From Caprimulgus europaeus (Eukaryota > Chordata > Aves > Caprimulgiformes > Caprimulgidae), in contig OU015539.1 in the NCBI GenBank assembly GCA_907165065.1, positions 16,336,816 through 16,400,815 on the forward strand: a stretch of 64,000 nt of DNA, in the 5' to 3' direction. Numbering within the stretch: position 1 is the stretch's first letter; every line of letters starts with the position of its first letter. Positions 13,198 through 24,842 of this stretch are shown one piece after another. Both the position numbers and the translations under genes were made by a program. The notes under the pieces were generated by a model. The model did not search any database. It had not been told where the DNA came from and saw only the letters and a program-made list of their open reading frames with translations.

Positions 13198-15521
13198 AAT
13201 AAAATTGCCTATTTTGCCTCAGTCCTGAGGCTGCCTGTGCTCACTCTCCACCTCTCCTCAGGTTCAGTCTGCAACAGAAGACACTACAGCAAGACCTGTA
13301 CTCCCCCAGTGAGGACAACGTCTTCCTCTGTTCTGTACAAGAACAGAAGCAGCAGAAAATTAGTCGATTGCTGCCATCAGCATCCAGGATCTCTCACAGC
13401 TGGGAGTTAAGAGATCAAAGACAGCAACGAAGGAACATTTTGTTTCTTAGTTATTTTATCTCTGCTCTTCTCATATCCTTCCCATCACACACCAGTCCCT
13501 CATTGCCGGAGGTGCTGATAACATCTTGCAGCCTATCAACACCAATATCAGGATCAAGAAACCTCTTGGCAAGGGAGGTTTACAAACAACATTGTAAAGA
13601 CAGACTCTTGAGCATCTCAGAACAGGCAATGAGGACAAGCCAAGTCATTCCTTCTCCACACTGTCCAAACCTCCTTGAGAAAGGAGGGCTCAGACATCTT
13701 TGGCCACATCCTTAAAGAAGGGTCCAGCTGAATACAGTTGTTTTCCACATCTTCATTATATTTTCCAAGACATTATTCAGTCTGGTTGGACTTTCAGAAG
13801 TACTTAGCATTGGCCTATCTCTTTATCCCAAAGTTCACAGGGTTCTTACTACTCATGGGACCAGAATCAGCCAGTAATGAATGGCAAACTCCATCTTTCA
13901 GTTAAAGTCTCTAGAGACAGGTCTCATAACACAAGGCCTGCTGTGTAATTATGAATCTATACCTCAAACATCTCAGATCCTGCAGTATTTCTGAGTCCTA
14001 ATGGTGAACTCTTCAGCTTGACCATACTAAAGCATAGCCAAAAGCATTCCTTATCTATCCTACAGCAAATTATCTTTTCCACATAGTGACAACCACTTCT
14101 GCAGTACAGAAAACATCTCCCTTCAGTTACCTGTGTCACTCCAAAGCAACCTACATGTTCATGTGAAGCAGTGCCCTGGAGATGCACCCACCAACAGCAT
14201 TATTGCATGGAGACCAGGAAGAGCAGATAGATGAAGGCATTTTCAACTTGAAGAAAGCCATATTTTCATTATTTCTGAAGGTGTTGTTGTGGGTCATGCA
14301 TCTTCAGAATAGTCATCTTTAAGTGGATTGCTTACTTGAGTCTCTTCCCATCCCTTTGTACCTGCCCCACGCAACACATCTAATCCAGAGTTCAAAGCCA
14401 TTTGGCTTCTGATGAAGAGCAAAGACAGGATGCAACACTTTGTTCTGTCAGGTGATAACATATCCCTAAAGAAAGTGCTAATGGCTCAACGATTACACAG
14501 AGGAAGCAACAGGAAAGTTCTAATGATAAGCAAATTAGCTTAATTCTCTGCAAAGAATGGACCTGGCTGGACATGCTTCCTCCAGCTCCTCCTGAAAGTG
14601 GCAGAGCAAGCCCTTCAAAAGCAGAAGAAAATTTGAAGACTGAGGTTCAGTTAAATCACATCATTTTAGGACTGTACACTTTGGGATGCTCTGGCACATA
14701 TACAGGCAACCTCCTTTCACAATCTGATTCCAAACCCCTTGCACTTGCCCAACACTTATGATAACACACGTGCAGATTGAAAAGTGCTCACAAACAATTT
14801 GCTAAGAAGATGGCAGGCTAAATTTACAAGCAGCAAGATTTGAAATGGACAGCTGGGATAGATCTACCCCCCTCCCTCCCCAGCTTCTCAGCGTTTTCTG
14901 CCAGAGATCACATTCATCAGTCAGCTGAACCTTGTGCCCAGATGTTTGGAACATGCAAAAACACAACCTGTGAATCAGGGAGTTTTCCAAGACTCAGCAA
15001 TATGGTCACAACAGCGGTTTGGAATGAAAAGGCAAGGGATGCTGTTCTTGTCACCCTCTCTCTACAGAAAAGAAAAGAAACGACTTCTCTTTATAGGAGA
15101 CATAATTAGCTCCTTTCTTTCCAATGCAGAAAGCCTTTCCCTCCATGAAAAGCTTATATTGCCACCCACACAAACTTGGGACAGAGAAAAACCCCACCAA
15201 AATCTTGCTGAGGTGGGTGCTGGTGCTGAGGAAACCCAGCAGCAACCTCAGACAGGAGGAACCAGCGCCTGTGCTCGAGGCTCACGCGCTGAATCCTGAC
15301 TTACACAAATGTCTCTGGGAGGAAAGTACCACAGAGATGCCCTCCTTGTGCCACACAGAAGGAGTGTACCACACTCAGGGAGTTCAGATGCAACACCTCA
15401 AGGTATTTAGGGGTGGCTGATCATCTCATGAACATACATATGATAGCAGGGATTAGAGTGCATCCTACTGTTGTATAATAAGGATTTGTGGGGGGTCCCA
15501 AGTTTCATGTGTGCACTGCCT

Positions 15522-15769
15522 CCTACCCTTCAGCTCCCCTTCAGCTACCCCTCAGCTACCCTTCAGCTGCCCTTCAGCTACCCCTTAGCTACCCTTCAGC
15601 TACCCCTCAGCTACCCTTCAGCTACCCTTCAGCTCCCCTTCAGCTACCCCTCAGCTACCCTTCAGCTGCCCTTCAGCTACCCCTTAGCTACCCTTCAGCT
15701 ACCCCTCAGCTACCCTTCAGCTACCCTTCAGCTACCCTTCAGCTACCCCTCAGCTGCCCTTCCTACCCT
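15522..15769. repeat. minisatellite of 11-bp units in a 99-bp higher-order repeat
   Basis: The basic unit is TTCAGCTACCC with variants (CTCAGCTACCC, TTCAGCTGCCC, CTTAGCTACCC, TTCAGCTCCCC). The same order of nine variants begins at 15532 and again at 15631, giving a 99-bp higher-order period, followed by about four more units. Because 11 is not a multiple of 3 and no unit makes a stop, two plus-strand frames stay open as LQLPFSYPSA-like repeats. These are artefacts of the array. Confidence 0.96.
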
Positions 15770-18700
15770 CCATTCCTGCACCGAAACAGAAATAATTCCT
15801 ACCCACAGCCCCTCCTCTGAGCACTCCAGGTCAAGGCTCTGCCTTCTGTGCTTTGCTGCTAGACCCCATGGGATGTAGGCCAGCACTTCCTTCTAGTTGC
15901 TCTGTGCTGGACATGTTTTACCAGGTACAAGGAACCAAGGCAAAGCCTTCTGCAAAGAATCCTTGCGTGGCACTGAAGAAAGCTCTATGGAAATTTGCTC
16001 CAAGCCCATCTCATATTTTGTTTGCTGGAGAAACACAACAACATCAATGAGCTTCTTGTTTCTGAGACTCCTAAAATTATTGCTGAGTGCTGCTCAGTGA
16101 GAAAGGCTGGGGCAGCAGCTGGTAAGGAATCGTGGTGATGAAGTCAGGAGGCCAGCCCTGTTCTCTGCAGAGATCTACATAACTGCTCAACAGAGCTGAG
16201 GCAACTTCCCCTGCCTTCATAACAGTCTTACTCCATCCCAAGTGGATGACTTGAGGGTTATCTAGAGTTCTGGCACCATTCTGCTGCCCACATGCTCCTG
16301 TATTAAGAGTGGGTGATGTTACCCATCCAAACTGGGAGCCTGATCTTTGTTGTGGAGTGGATTCCTTATGCCACAACAACGTTCTGTGACATCCTAGGGA
16401 CTGTGAGAGCATTTTCCTGACTATTCCTCCTCTGGTGTTGCATTCCTATGCTTGCTAACATTTCTCACCTGTTAACCTTTTCTGCCCTGTACTACTTTTT
16501 TCTGAGGCAGAAGTGATTTTTCTTGCAATTTTCCATGTTCCCTTCAGGGCAGCTGGGAACATGAACTTGTAGCAAATGTTTTACTTCCATTTCAACAAAG
16601 TGTTTAAAGTTCATGCTTTAGTCTGCACCACTACTATATAGTCCAGGGTCTACCTGCAAGCATCAGAAAGGCAGCAAAGTGATGAAAGAAGGTGAGGAAA
16701 AAAATACCTTGCAGCTTCTAGCAAACCTACAGGAGAGTAACACATTGAGTTTGAAAGCTCTTGGTGGCCAACGTGAATGCTTTTGATTGCCAGCTAGGAA
16801 GTGTGGATAGTCCTTACTTCTGATCCATGAAACAAACATTTTGCAGAGCTACTTTTCTGATGAAATCCCTTTGGGACATGTATCCCTCTACCCAGGGAGC
16901 CTGGCACTGTCGTCCCTCTTCCTTCTGTGGGCAGTGACCTGTTTGAGAAACCTGAGATGTCTCCACAGGGTACAATCCAGCACTCTCCAGGCATACCAAG
17001 ATCTCTGAAACACCGTGTCCCTCTGATCCCTTATCTTGCTCATGATCTGCAAATGATCAGTCACTCAAAGCCCACAGGAGAGGAAGTTGCTGCCTACCGA
17101 CCGAAGGTCTGAGTTTGTCAGTTCTACCTTCAAACAAATGAGCAGAAGCTTCACTTAGGGAAAATATAGACAAGTGTACAGCTCTGGGACACTCTCATTA
17201 AGGAAATGTGAAACAGTTCCTTAAATCTGAAACAGGAAATAAGCAAAAGAGGAAAAAACCAAAGCAAACAGCCCTGCCTTAAACGTGGTCTGAATATTTT
17301 CGAGTAAGACAACGTTGCCTGTAGAGGGAAAGGAAATGTGGAGCGTGTAGCTGTGTCCTTTCCTTGATCTGAGCTGTAATGGCTCTTCCTCATCCTTTTC
17401 CATGATGCACCTGCATGTTCTCCAAGCCTCTGGATGGGAGTCAGCACCTCTGCTCAGCTCTTCAGTGGGATTGCTCTGCTGCTGATCTCCTTTAGGCCTG
17501 AGGGTTCCCTTCTCCACCCAGTTTGCAGCAGGCTTCCTTCTCCTGGGAGAAGTGTCTGATGTTCCAAGTGAACCCAGGACCTCAGAGGTGACACAGGACT
17601 GTCAAAATCTACAGAGGGTTTACATGAATGAATGAGTTGGATTTGCAAATTTAGGCCAGCAGCAGTCCACCCAGCCTAATTTTTTTCCCCCTCATACTGT
17701 TTATTCAACCAAAGGATTTGCAGACAACCTGAGGGGACTGCCTTCACGGGTGAGTATGCATTTTGCCAGAAGTCCTATTTGGCAGGATGACTTTTATCAT
17801 AAGCAGTTTGGTTCTTTGCACCTCCTGCATGCTGCTTTTCTTGGCCTTCTGGCTGTCTCCAAGTCCTGTGCAAGCTTCCCTTTTCCCAACACACCCAGGA
17901 TCCAGCAGATGCAATGACTACGTAGCTGACCGATCGCCTCCAGCACTGCCAAACAGTTTATTGTGCAGCTCAGGAGGTTATAGAGATACTGTTGTTCTGC
18001 TCCAGAAAACCAAGGTGCCTTTCTAGAAATGCCCTCATTTTGCTAGAAACACCATCTGCATTTTGTAGGAGTGATCCAAACCAGCAGAACAAATCCAGCC
18101 AGGGGTTAAAACAGGATTTGCACTTTATTTTTAGCCCAGGCTGGAGAATTCCCTCTTTCCTTTTGCTCTTCCCCTTATGACACCTCTTTAAATAGAGTTG
18201 CTTTTTCCAGCCCCAAACCCACCTAACACCAAGGGGTCAAGTTCTGACGAGTCCTTTATTCACTGGAGCAGTATGGGGTGTGAGATAAGTCTGTGCTGAA
18301 GCCACCAGTGATGAAGACATCAGCACCATGAAGAGCTGCTGCCTCCTGTGCAGTCAGCTCTCTGCAAGCCATCCCCGCTCCTCTGCCATGTCAGAGCAGC
18401 CCACCTCTCCCTGGGGACCCCACAGCCAGCTCTGCAAGGGGGCTTGGGCTCTGCTCCTCACCTCCAGCCTGCCTGCTCATTAATCACTCGAGACACAACC
18501 GCCACCCCTGCAGACACCTAAAGACTGAGGATGTTGTCTCTCCTCGCTACATAAAGCTTCTCCTTCCCCAACTGCTTTTAAAGGAAAATAGGTGCTTTTT
18601 CTTCTTTTTTTTTTGTACTGTGACAGAGGAATATAGGTTCTGACCTTAAAAGTAGGAAAGAGTTGTCCTACAGCCCTCACAGTGCCTGTGGCTGCCTCTC

Positions 18701-18887
18701 CTCTCTGTCACTGTGACGTCTCAGCGGAGTGAAGGCATTAAAATGTACACATGGAAGCAACCTCCTATGCAAAAGGCCACCAGCATCACTGCAGAGCTGG
18801 ACTAAAGACTCTGTGCCAGTTTCCCACCCAGACATGTCAGGGACACACAGAAGTGCCAGCTGTTGGGTGAAACACAGCTGCTATCAT

Positions 18888-18993
18888 AAAATCACAGAAT
18901 CCCAGACTGGTTTGGGTTGGACGGGACCTTAAAGCTCATCCAGTTCCAACCCCCTGCCAGCAGCAGGGACACCTTCCACTAGACCAGGTTGCT
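18888..18993 (-). mobile_element. CR1 LINE 3' end
   Basis: A short minus-strand CR1 3' end: ATCACAGAATCCCAGACTGG, then GGTTGGACGGGACCTTAAAG and CCTTCCACTAGACCAGGTTG. It is cut off after the sequence antisense to AGCAACCTGG. It is the same type as 33183-33600. Confidence 0.93.
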
Positions 18994-19300
18994 ATGCTCC
19001 TTCAGTCCCTGGAACACAAAACTATGGGAAGGAAAACACAAGTCAGAGCAGTTGTGAGGCTCATCTAACTCACCCCCAGAGCCAGGCACCTTTACCTCTA
19101 ACGCAGCGGAGAGACCTGAGAAAGCAGGTTGTGTCCTTCAAGCTACCAACAAACGCAACTGCTTGGCAAAGCGCAGCATGCAACACCGACAGAGGAGTCC
19201 TCTTTTAGCAACAGCTTTTCCAAACCAAAGATCAGTCAGCAGCCAGAACAGGGCTGCCAAGCATTGCCAAAGTGTGAGGCATGATCCCATTTTTCAACTA

Positions 19301-19439
19301 GTGAGACCCTGGCCCAGGTTGGCCAGAGAAGCTGTGGCTGCTCCTCCCTGGAAGTGTTCTCGGCCAGGTTGGATGAGGCTTTGAGCAACCTGGTCTAGTG
19401 GAAGGTGTCCCTGCTGCTGGCAGGGGGTTGGGACTGGAT
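19301..19439 (+). mobile_element. CR1 LINE internal piece lacking its 3' end
   Basis: Plus-strand CR1 starting GTGAGACCCTGGCCCAGGTT and running to GTTGGGACTGGAT, then unrelated sequence. The terminal GGTCCCTTCC and ATTCTRTG part is missing. This is unusual for a target-primed insertion and points to a later deletion or rearrangement. Confidence 0.92.
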
Positions 19440-20209
19440 TGGCCAGGCACAAGCTGGTCTTTTCAAGAATGTTCATCAGCCATTTCATATTTCATTCTTT
19501 TGTTCTTTCCAACCAATTTTTCTTCGAATCCCTGGAACAAGCAGTCACTTCAGAACAGTGTCACCATCACACAGACGGCAGCTCCAGGACCTGCAGGGCA
19601 CGTGTGAGCTGTACGCTGTACACCTCAGGCTGTATGCTGACCACCTCACTGACACATCTTCCTCACCAGGGACTGTCAGTCACTGTAAAGCCATCTCCTG
19701 GTGTAACATAACTGTAGCAAAATGTAAGTTCCAAGCATGTTATCATGGCTGAGGACCTCCCTGGGGCTGGTGCTGGTGCTCTTCTCCTCTGCCCTAGCTC
19801 CATGCAAGGAACTGGGAGTCAGCAACTGTCCTTGTGTGAGGCAGAAGCCAGGAGAGCCCCACACACCCTCCAGGCACAGGAACACACGGTGCTGGTACGC
19901 GGGGAGGGAGGGAGGGCAGGAGGTGTTACAGGCACACTAGGAACCACAGAGCAAGGTCCATGCTGAAAGCTGGGAACCTCTGCCAGGAGAAGAGAGCGGG
20001 TGCTGAACTCCAGGGCGTGTGCAGGGCAGGCAGACAGGCAGCGGCCTGGGTCCCCCGCTCTCGGCAGCGAGGAACGGGCAGGACCGCAGCGCTGAACCAT
20101 GGGTTATTTTTAACAACAGCTTCCAAAGCAGGAGCTGGTGACTTTGTTTGTTTGTCACTTTTTATTTCATCCAGTGCTCGAGATGGATACCAGCTCCTAT
20201 TGCAAGACT

Positions 20210-20229
20210 GTTTTGTTTTGTTTTGTTTT
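20210..20229. repeat. short (TTTTG)n run
   Basis: Four perfect pentanucleotide copies next to a T-rich stretch. Confidence 0.85.
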
Positions 20230-21526
20230 CATTTATTATTGTTTCTCCTTGAAGCAGGGACTGCAAATGCTGTGGTAAGTAGACTGAAAGGTTCACTTAG
20301 TTTCAGCTGCAGTTTCCCTAAGTGCTCCAGTGTCCCCTGCTGAACTGCTGTTTTGTAACACTGGAGGTGGAGCACACTTTGGGGATATTCCACAGCTCTC
20401 CACCATACCACCAAAGAACAATATTTCCTCTCCCTTTCCTCCACCCTTCCTTTCCTGTAAGGGGACAAGAAGGATGGGGGTCACCCAGGGGGAGCGATGT
20501 GCCATCACCTTCTTCAGGCCTTTTTGCACCAACCCAAATCTCAACAATCTAAAGCATTACCGAAGCAGTTTTGTGCTTCACTCCTGCCCCATGTCCTTCA
20601 GGGTGCATGAGCACAGCTGGCTGCAGGCTAACAAGCCACCCAGCAAACACTCCACATTGTGGACTAACGCTGGGGAGCAGAGGATTTAGAGCTGCAGCTC
20701 AGTGGTCTGAGGAAAAAGCTCCACCAGTTTGTGCCCCTTCATAATGGGCAGTGAGCACAGAGGGCAAGCGTGACTGGGGAGGAGAAAAGAGGCTCTCTAG
20801 GGAATGGTGCAACGCCAGCGCTGGGCTTTGCAGTCCATCACGGGGGTGAGTCACACTCTGAATTGCTGTGCTGCTATCTTGGTTACAGCAGATGCTAATT
20901 CAGCTCTCAGGTGAAGTGTGCTGTTAGGAGGCTAATTCAGCCAGCATATGGAGGCTCTGGGACTTTTCCAGGCTTCCTAGCTCTTCTGCCTGTCCTAAAG
21001 GGACAAAACACTTGTGAAATGCAAATCCACAGCAGGGTCTGGGATACCAACCTCCTTCAGAGTTTGCTGGGGTGGGGGGTAACCCAAGACTGAGCTGCCT
21101 GGCAGACTGGTGGGGCAGTTTGTTTGGCTGTGGTGCTTTCAGAGAAGCTGAGGGTGCTGTGGTGCGGAAGGTCTCAGTTTCAAGCAGGCACCTACCTCCA
21201 GCTTCATAAAAATGTACGTGGAAACTTTTAAAAGACTCGATTTCAAAAGAGGGAATAAAACATTGAGACAGAACGACACTGCTCCCTAACATGCTTCTTG
21301 AGTACCCAGCAGGATTTGAGGGTTTCCTTTGAAGGACAAAGTGTCAACCTAAAGCCCACTGCAATGAACCTAAGAGACTGGAGGGCACTGCTCAGGACCT
21401 GTGAGGCTTTTGGACTCGCTCTGCCACACCTGCAAGCTCTCAAGCTCTCAGCTGGTCCTTCCACAGCAAGGGGAGGTGGGGAGGTAGTGAAGAGGGAGGA
21501 GACTCAGTGCCTCCCCATTCCTGACG

Positions 21527-21624
21527 GGAGAGGTGACACGCAGCGAGGGGCCAGGCCAGGGAGAGGTGACAGCAGCAAGGGGCCAGGCCAGGGAGAGGTG
21601 ACACACAGTGAGGGGCCAGGCCAG
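21527..21624. repeat. 33-bp tandem repeat, three copies
   Basis: GGAGAGGTGACA begins copies at 21527, 21560 and 21592. Each ends in GGGGCCAGGCCAG. Unit length is 32-33 bp, and the copies differ mainly in the CGCAGCG/GCAGCA/CACAGTG segment. It is GC-rich and lies in a plus-strand open frame only because the period is near a multiple of three. Confidence 0.93.
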
Positions 21625-22455
21625 GCTGTCCCCTGGGTGCTGGTGCCTGAGGTCGGACAGACAGGGCTCTTCCCCCCAGTAGCTCTGCGGACCTGCAGCG
21701 CTGGCAGTGAGGACAGCTTGTTGCTGTCAGCTCAGGCAGCAGCTCTGACAGCAGCAGTGTGCTGAGAGCAGACCCAGGCAGAGGCAGGGTGCTGGTTTTA
21801 GGGTTATTTCTGATGGGAACCGTGCTCCAGCCCCCCCAGGAGCCAACCCTTCTCACTCAGCTTTCTGGAGGGAGCAAAGGAGCCGAGGTGAGATTCTCGC
21901 CGCGGCATCAGAGCCAAGCTGTTCTCTGAACCACTCTTCACAAGCCTGCAGCCTCCGCTCCCTCCTCCCCTTCCCAAAAATAAAGCTCCATGATGTAAAA
22001 ACATTCCTTTGGGGCTGGAGGTGGAAAAACTAGGACAGCACAGTTCGGAAAACGCTCAGCACTGCATGAAATATTCACTATCAACCGAAACAGGTTTACC
22101 CGGAGGAGGGGATGATGAAGAGGGAATGGGGAATCAATTTCACTGTCCTATGGTTTGTTATTCTGGCTGCTTCTTCCCTTCTCCAAATAAGCTAAGCTTT
22201 TTGGAAGCTTCTGTCTCACTCAGTTCTCATTCCCTCACTTCTCAGTCCCTCTATCCCTCCTGTTTTATAAGCAAATAAACACACATCCTAAAGGCATCCT
22301 CCAGAACAGGGATAATCATGTAACGACGCACCGGAGAGAGGAAGAGAGCGCATGAGCCGCAGAGCCATCCATCATCTGTGTGCCAGCGGGATGGGAAAGC
22401 CCTGGGTAGTGTCCCCAGCCCCTGCAAAGCACCTTCCTGTCCCCTTCACAGACAG

Positions 22456-22530
22456 GTCAAGAACAAAGCAAAGGTTGCAAGAAGAAAACCACAAAGGTTG
22501 CAAGAACAAAACCACAAAGGTCACAGGAAC
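22456..22530. repeat. 23-bp tandem repeat, about three copies
   Basis: CAAAGGTTGCAAGAA recurs at 22469 and 22492, with a diverging third copy at 22515. A partial copy (GGTCAAGAACAAAG) precedes them. Confidence 0.9.
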
Positions 22531-23695
22531 AGCTCTTTCTTTCCTCTCTGCTCTTCAAACGCTGCACTTCAAGATCAGGAGTGAATCAAAACCCTTCTCT
22601 CCATAACTGATTACCAGGTTTTTCTGTACTGGTGCTTGCTCAGTGCAAATGACAGGAGGAAGTCTGGAAAATATGGAAAAGAGGAGAAAAGGCTCTGGTG
22701 ACCTGTTAGTCTCAGGTGTTCACGTTCTAACTGCTGCAGTGAGAGGTTTCAGTGCAGCCCCTGCCCAAAGCAAAATTAATTGGGTGACTTTGTGTCCAGG
22801 CACACAGGAGGTTCAACCACATCACCAGAGGCCCAACCCCCTCAGCAACAACGAGGTGTTCAGCCAGCGCAATGGGAAAAGGGAGAGGTCAGGAGAGGTG
22901 ATGAGAGGCGTGACATGAACTAAATCTGTGCTTCCCTGCAGGTATCCTGGGATGGGAGATCAAGCAAAGCCAAAACACGCAGGCAGAGCTGCAAGGGAGG
23001 CAGAGAACATTCATCTACCCAGGATACACCCCCCAAACTCTCATAATGCCTGACAGGAACCTAACCAACCCCCTTCCCATCCCAGGATTTTCAGCTCTCA
23101 ATGTGTTCAGACAAAATATAGGGGAAATCACACATTTAATTTTTTTCCAATGAGCTCTCACAGGGAATGGGACTCAGACACAAAGCCCAGCTCCCATACA
23201 CCCACAGCTTAAAAAAACCCCCCTACGAGTGAAAGCTCATCTGCAACGAATACATTTTCCGCTCAACCAAACCCCAGACACATTTTATCAAACAAAGGAG
23301 CTCCTTAAGTGATCACCTGCTCCAAGGGGCATTCCCCTAATGGCAAGGAGCATGTGCACTCAGTGCTTGTGCCACCACAAGTGAACGAGGAGCTGTGTCA
23401 CCCTACCAGGTCAGAGAAGCTGTGCTCACCTCACTTGAAGCAGAGTTCCTTCCCCAGCCTCCCAGCCGGAGCTGCTCTGCTGGCCTGTGTTGTACACTCG
23501 CTGGGACATCCCAGTGCATCCCTCTGACACCTTGGAACAGGTACAATGGGCTGAAGCTATGGCCAGCCAGAGCAGTAGGTTGTGCAATCTGGATGTGAAA
23601 AGTCAGTCCCAAACGGACCAAGGCCATACCAAAATTAGGATTTATTCATTCAGCTACATCTGGTCTTATAATGCAATTATTTGTGCTGATAAAAT

Positions 23696-24242
23696 ACAGA
23701 ATCACAGAATCACAGAGTGTCAGGGATTGGAAGGGACCTCAAAAGCTCATCCAGTCCAACCCCCTGCCAGAGCAGGAACACCCAGATGAGATCACACAGG
23801 AAGGTGTCCAGGCGGGTCTGGAATGTCTCCAGAGAAGGAGACTCCACACCCTCCCTGGGCAGCCTGGCCCAGGGCTCTGGCACCCTCACAGTAAAGAAGT
23901 TCCCCCTCAAATCCAAGCAGAACCTCCTGTGTTCCAGCTCACACTCATTGCCCCTTGTCCTACCATTGGACATCACTGTGAAGAGCCTGGCCCCATCCTC
24001 CTGACACTCACCCTTCAGATATTGATCAACATTAATGAGGTCCCCCCTCAGCCTCCTCTTCTCCAAGCTAAAGAGCCCCAGCTCCCTCAGCCTTTCCTCA
24101 TCAGGGAGATGCTCCACTCCCTTCATCACCTTGGTGGCTCTGTGCTGGACTCTCTCCAGCAGTTCCCTGTCCTTCTTGAACTGTGGGGCCCAGAACTGGA
24201 CACAATATTCCAGATGTGGCCTCACCAGGGCAGAGTAGAGGG
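23696..24242 (-). mobile_element. CR1 LINE, longest copy in the window
   Basis: Minus-strand CR1 with intact 3' terminal repeats (ACAGAATCACAGAATCACAG at the low-coordinate end) and an open ORF2 C-terminus. That reading includes [20 protein letters not shown], then [20 protein letters not shown], then [15 protein letters not shown], then [20 protein letters not shown]. It is truncated just upstream of the YSALV codons. The open frame and close likeness to 39066-39522 indicate a young copy. Truncation removes most of the reverse transcriptase and the endonuclease, so it cannot move by itself. Confidence 0.97.
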
Positions 24243-24830
24243 GAACATTTTTTTTTACTTTTTTATAATTATCATTTTATTATTCACATTTTGCTAAGGC
24301 CCCATGTAACATCATGCCTTCCTTTTGATATCTGTAAGTACAAAATAGACAGTTCCAGCCTTACCAAGACTGGGAAAGCAGTTAGAGCTGGACCTTCCAC
24401 CAGGGGTCCGGCTGGGCCAGAGCTTTCCCAGCAGATGCCGGCAGCCACAGCTCATGGAAACACAATAATGAGAAAGTGAGGAGTGGGTCTCCCCTAGTTC
24501 ACCTACCCCATGGGCTTCTGGCTATCAGCACAGACCCCTTGATGTGGAACGTCTCTCCAACCGACTCTCTTTAGTGCTTGAACCTACACGTGCTTTAGGC
24601 TCCCAGTATTTTGCAGTTTCAGGAGGGTTTTGTTCATTGCAAAGCCCCTACCTCAATCATTGAATTGGTTTCCTGCTTGTTCTGGCAGGTCATTCCCTAA
24701 TCACATCTCAAACAATGTTCTCATGATAGGCCCATGGTCACCAGTAGCCAGGACAAGTGGCTGGATTTTGGACAAGGACGCAGATTTTGAAGTGTTTGGG
24801 AAATGAGATGAAGCCTACCTCCCCATATCC

Positions 24831-24842
24831 TTTTTTTTTTTT
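24831..24842. repeat. T12 homopolymer
   Basis: A pure thymine run, an adenine run in BRSK2 transcript orientation. No adjoining retrocopy was recognised. Confidence 0.8.

Noticed and set aside
12975-13202. Open frame of Glu/Arg/Gly repeats
   Set aside because: Produced entirely by the GGAGA microsatellite.
15471-15878. Proline/serine/tyrosine repeat protein, or a CRISPR-like array
   Set aside because: The frames come from an 11-bp minisatellite. Units are directly adjacent with no unique spacers, so it is not CRISPR.
23710-24225. 171-codon minus-strand open frame that looks like a conserved protein
   Set aside because: It is the ORF2 C-terminus of a 5'-truncated CR1 LINE, not a host gene. 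The same holds for the plus-strand frames at 38994-39533 and 54665-54904 and the minus-strand frame at 44866-45327.
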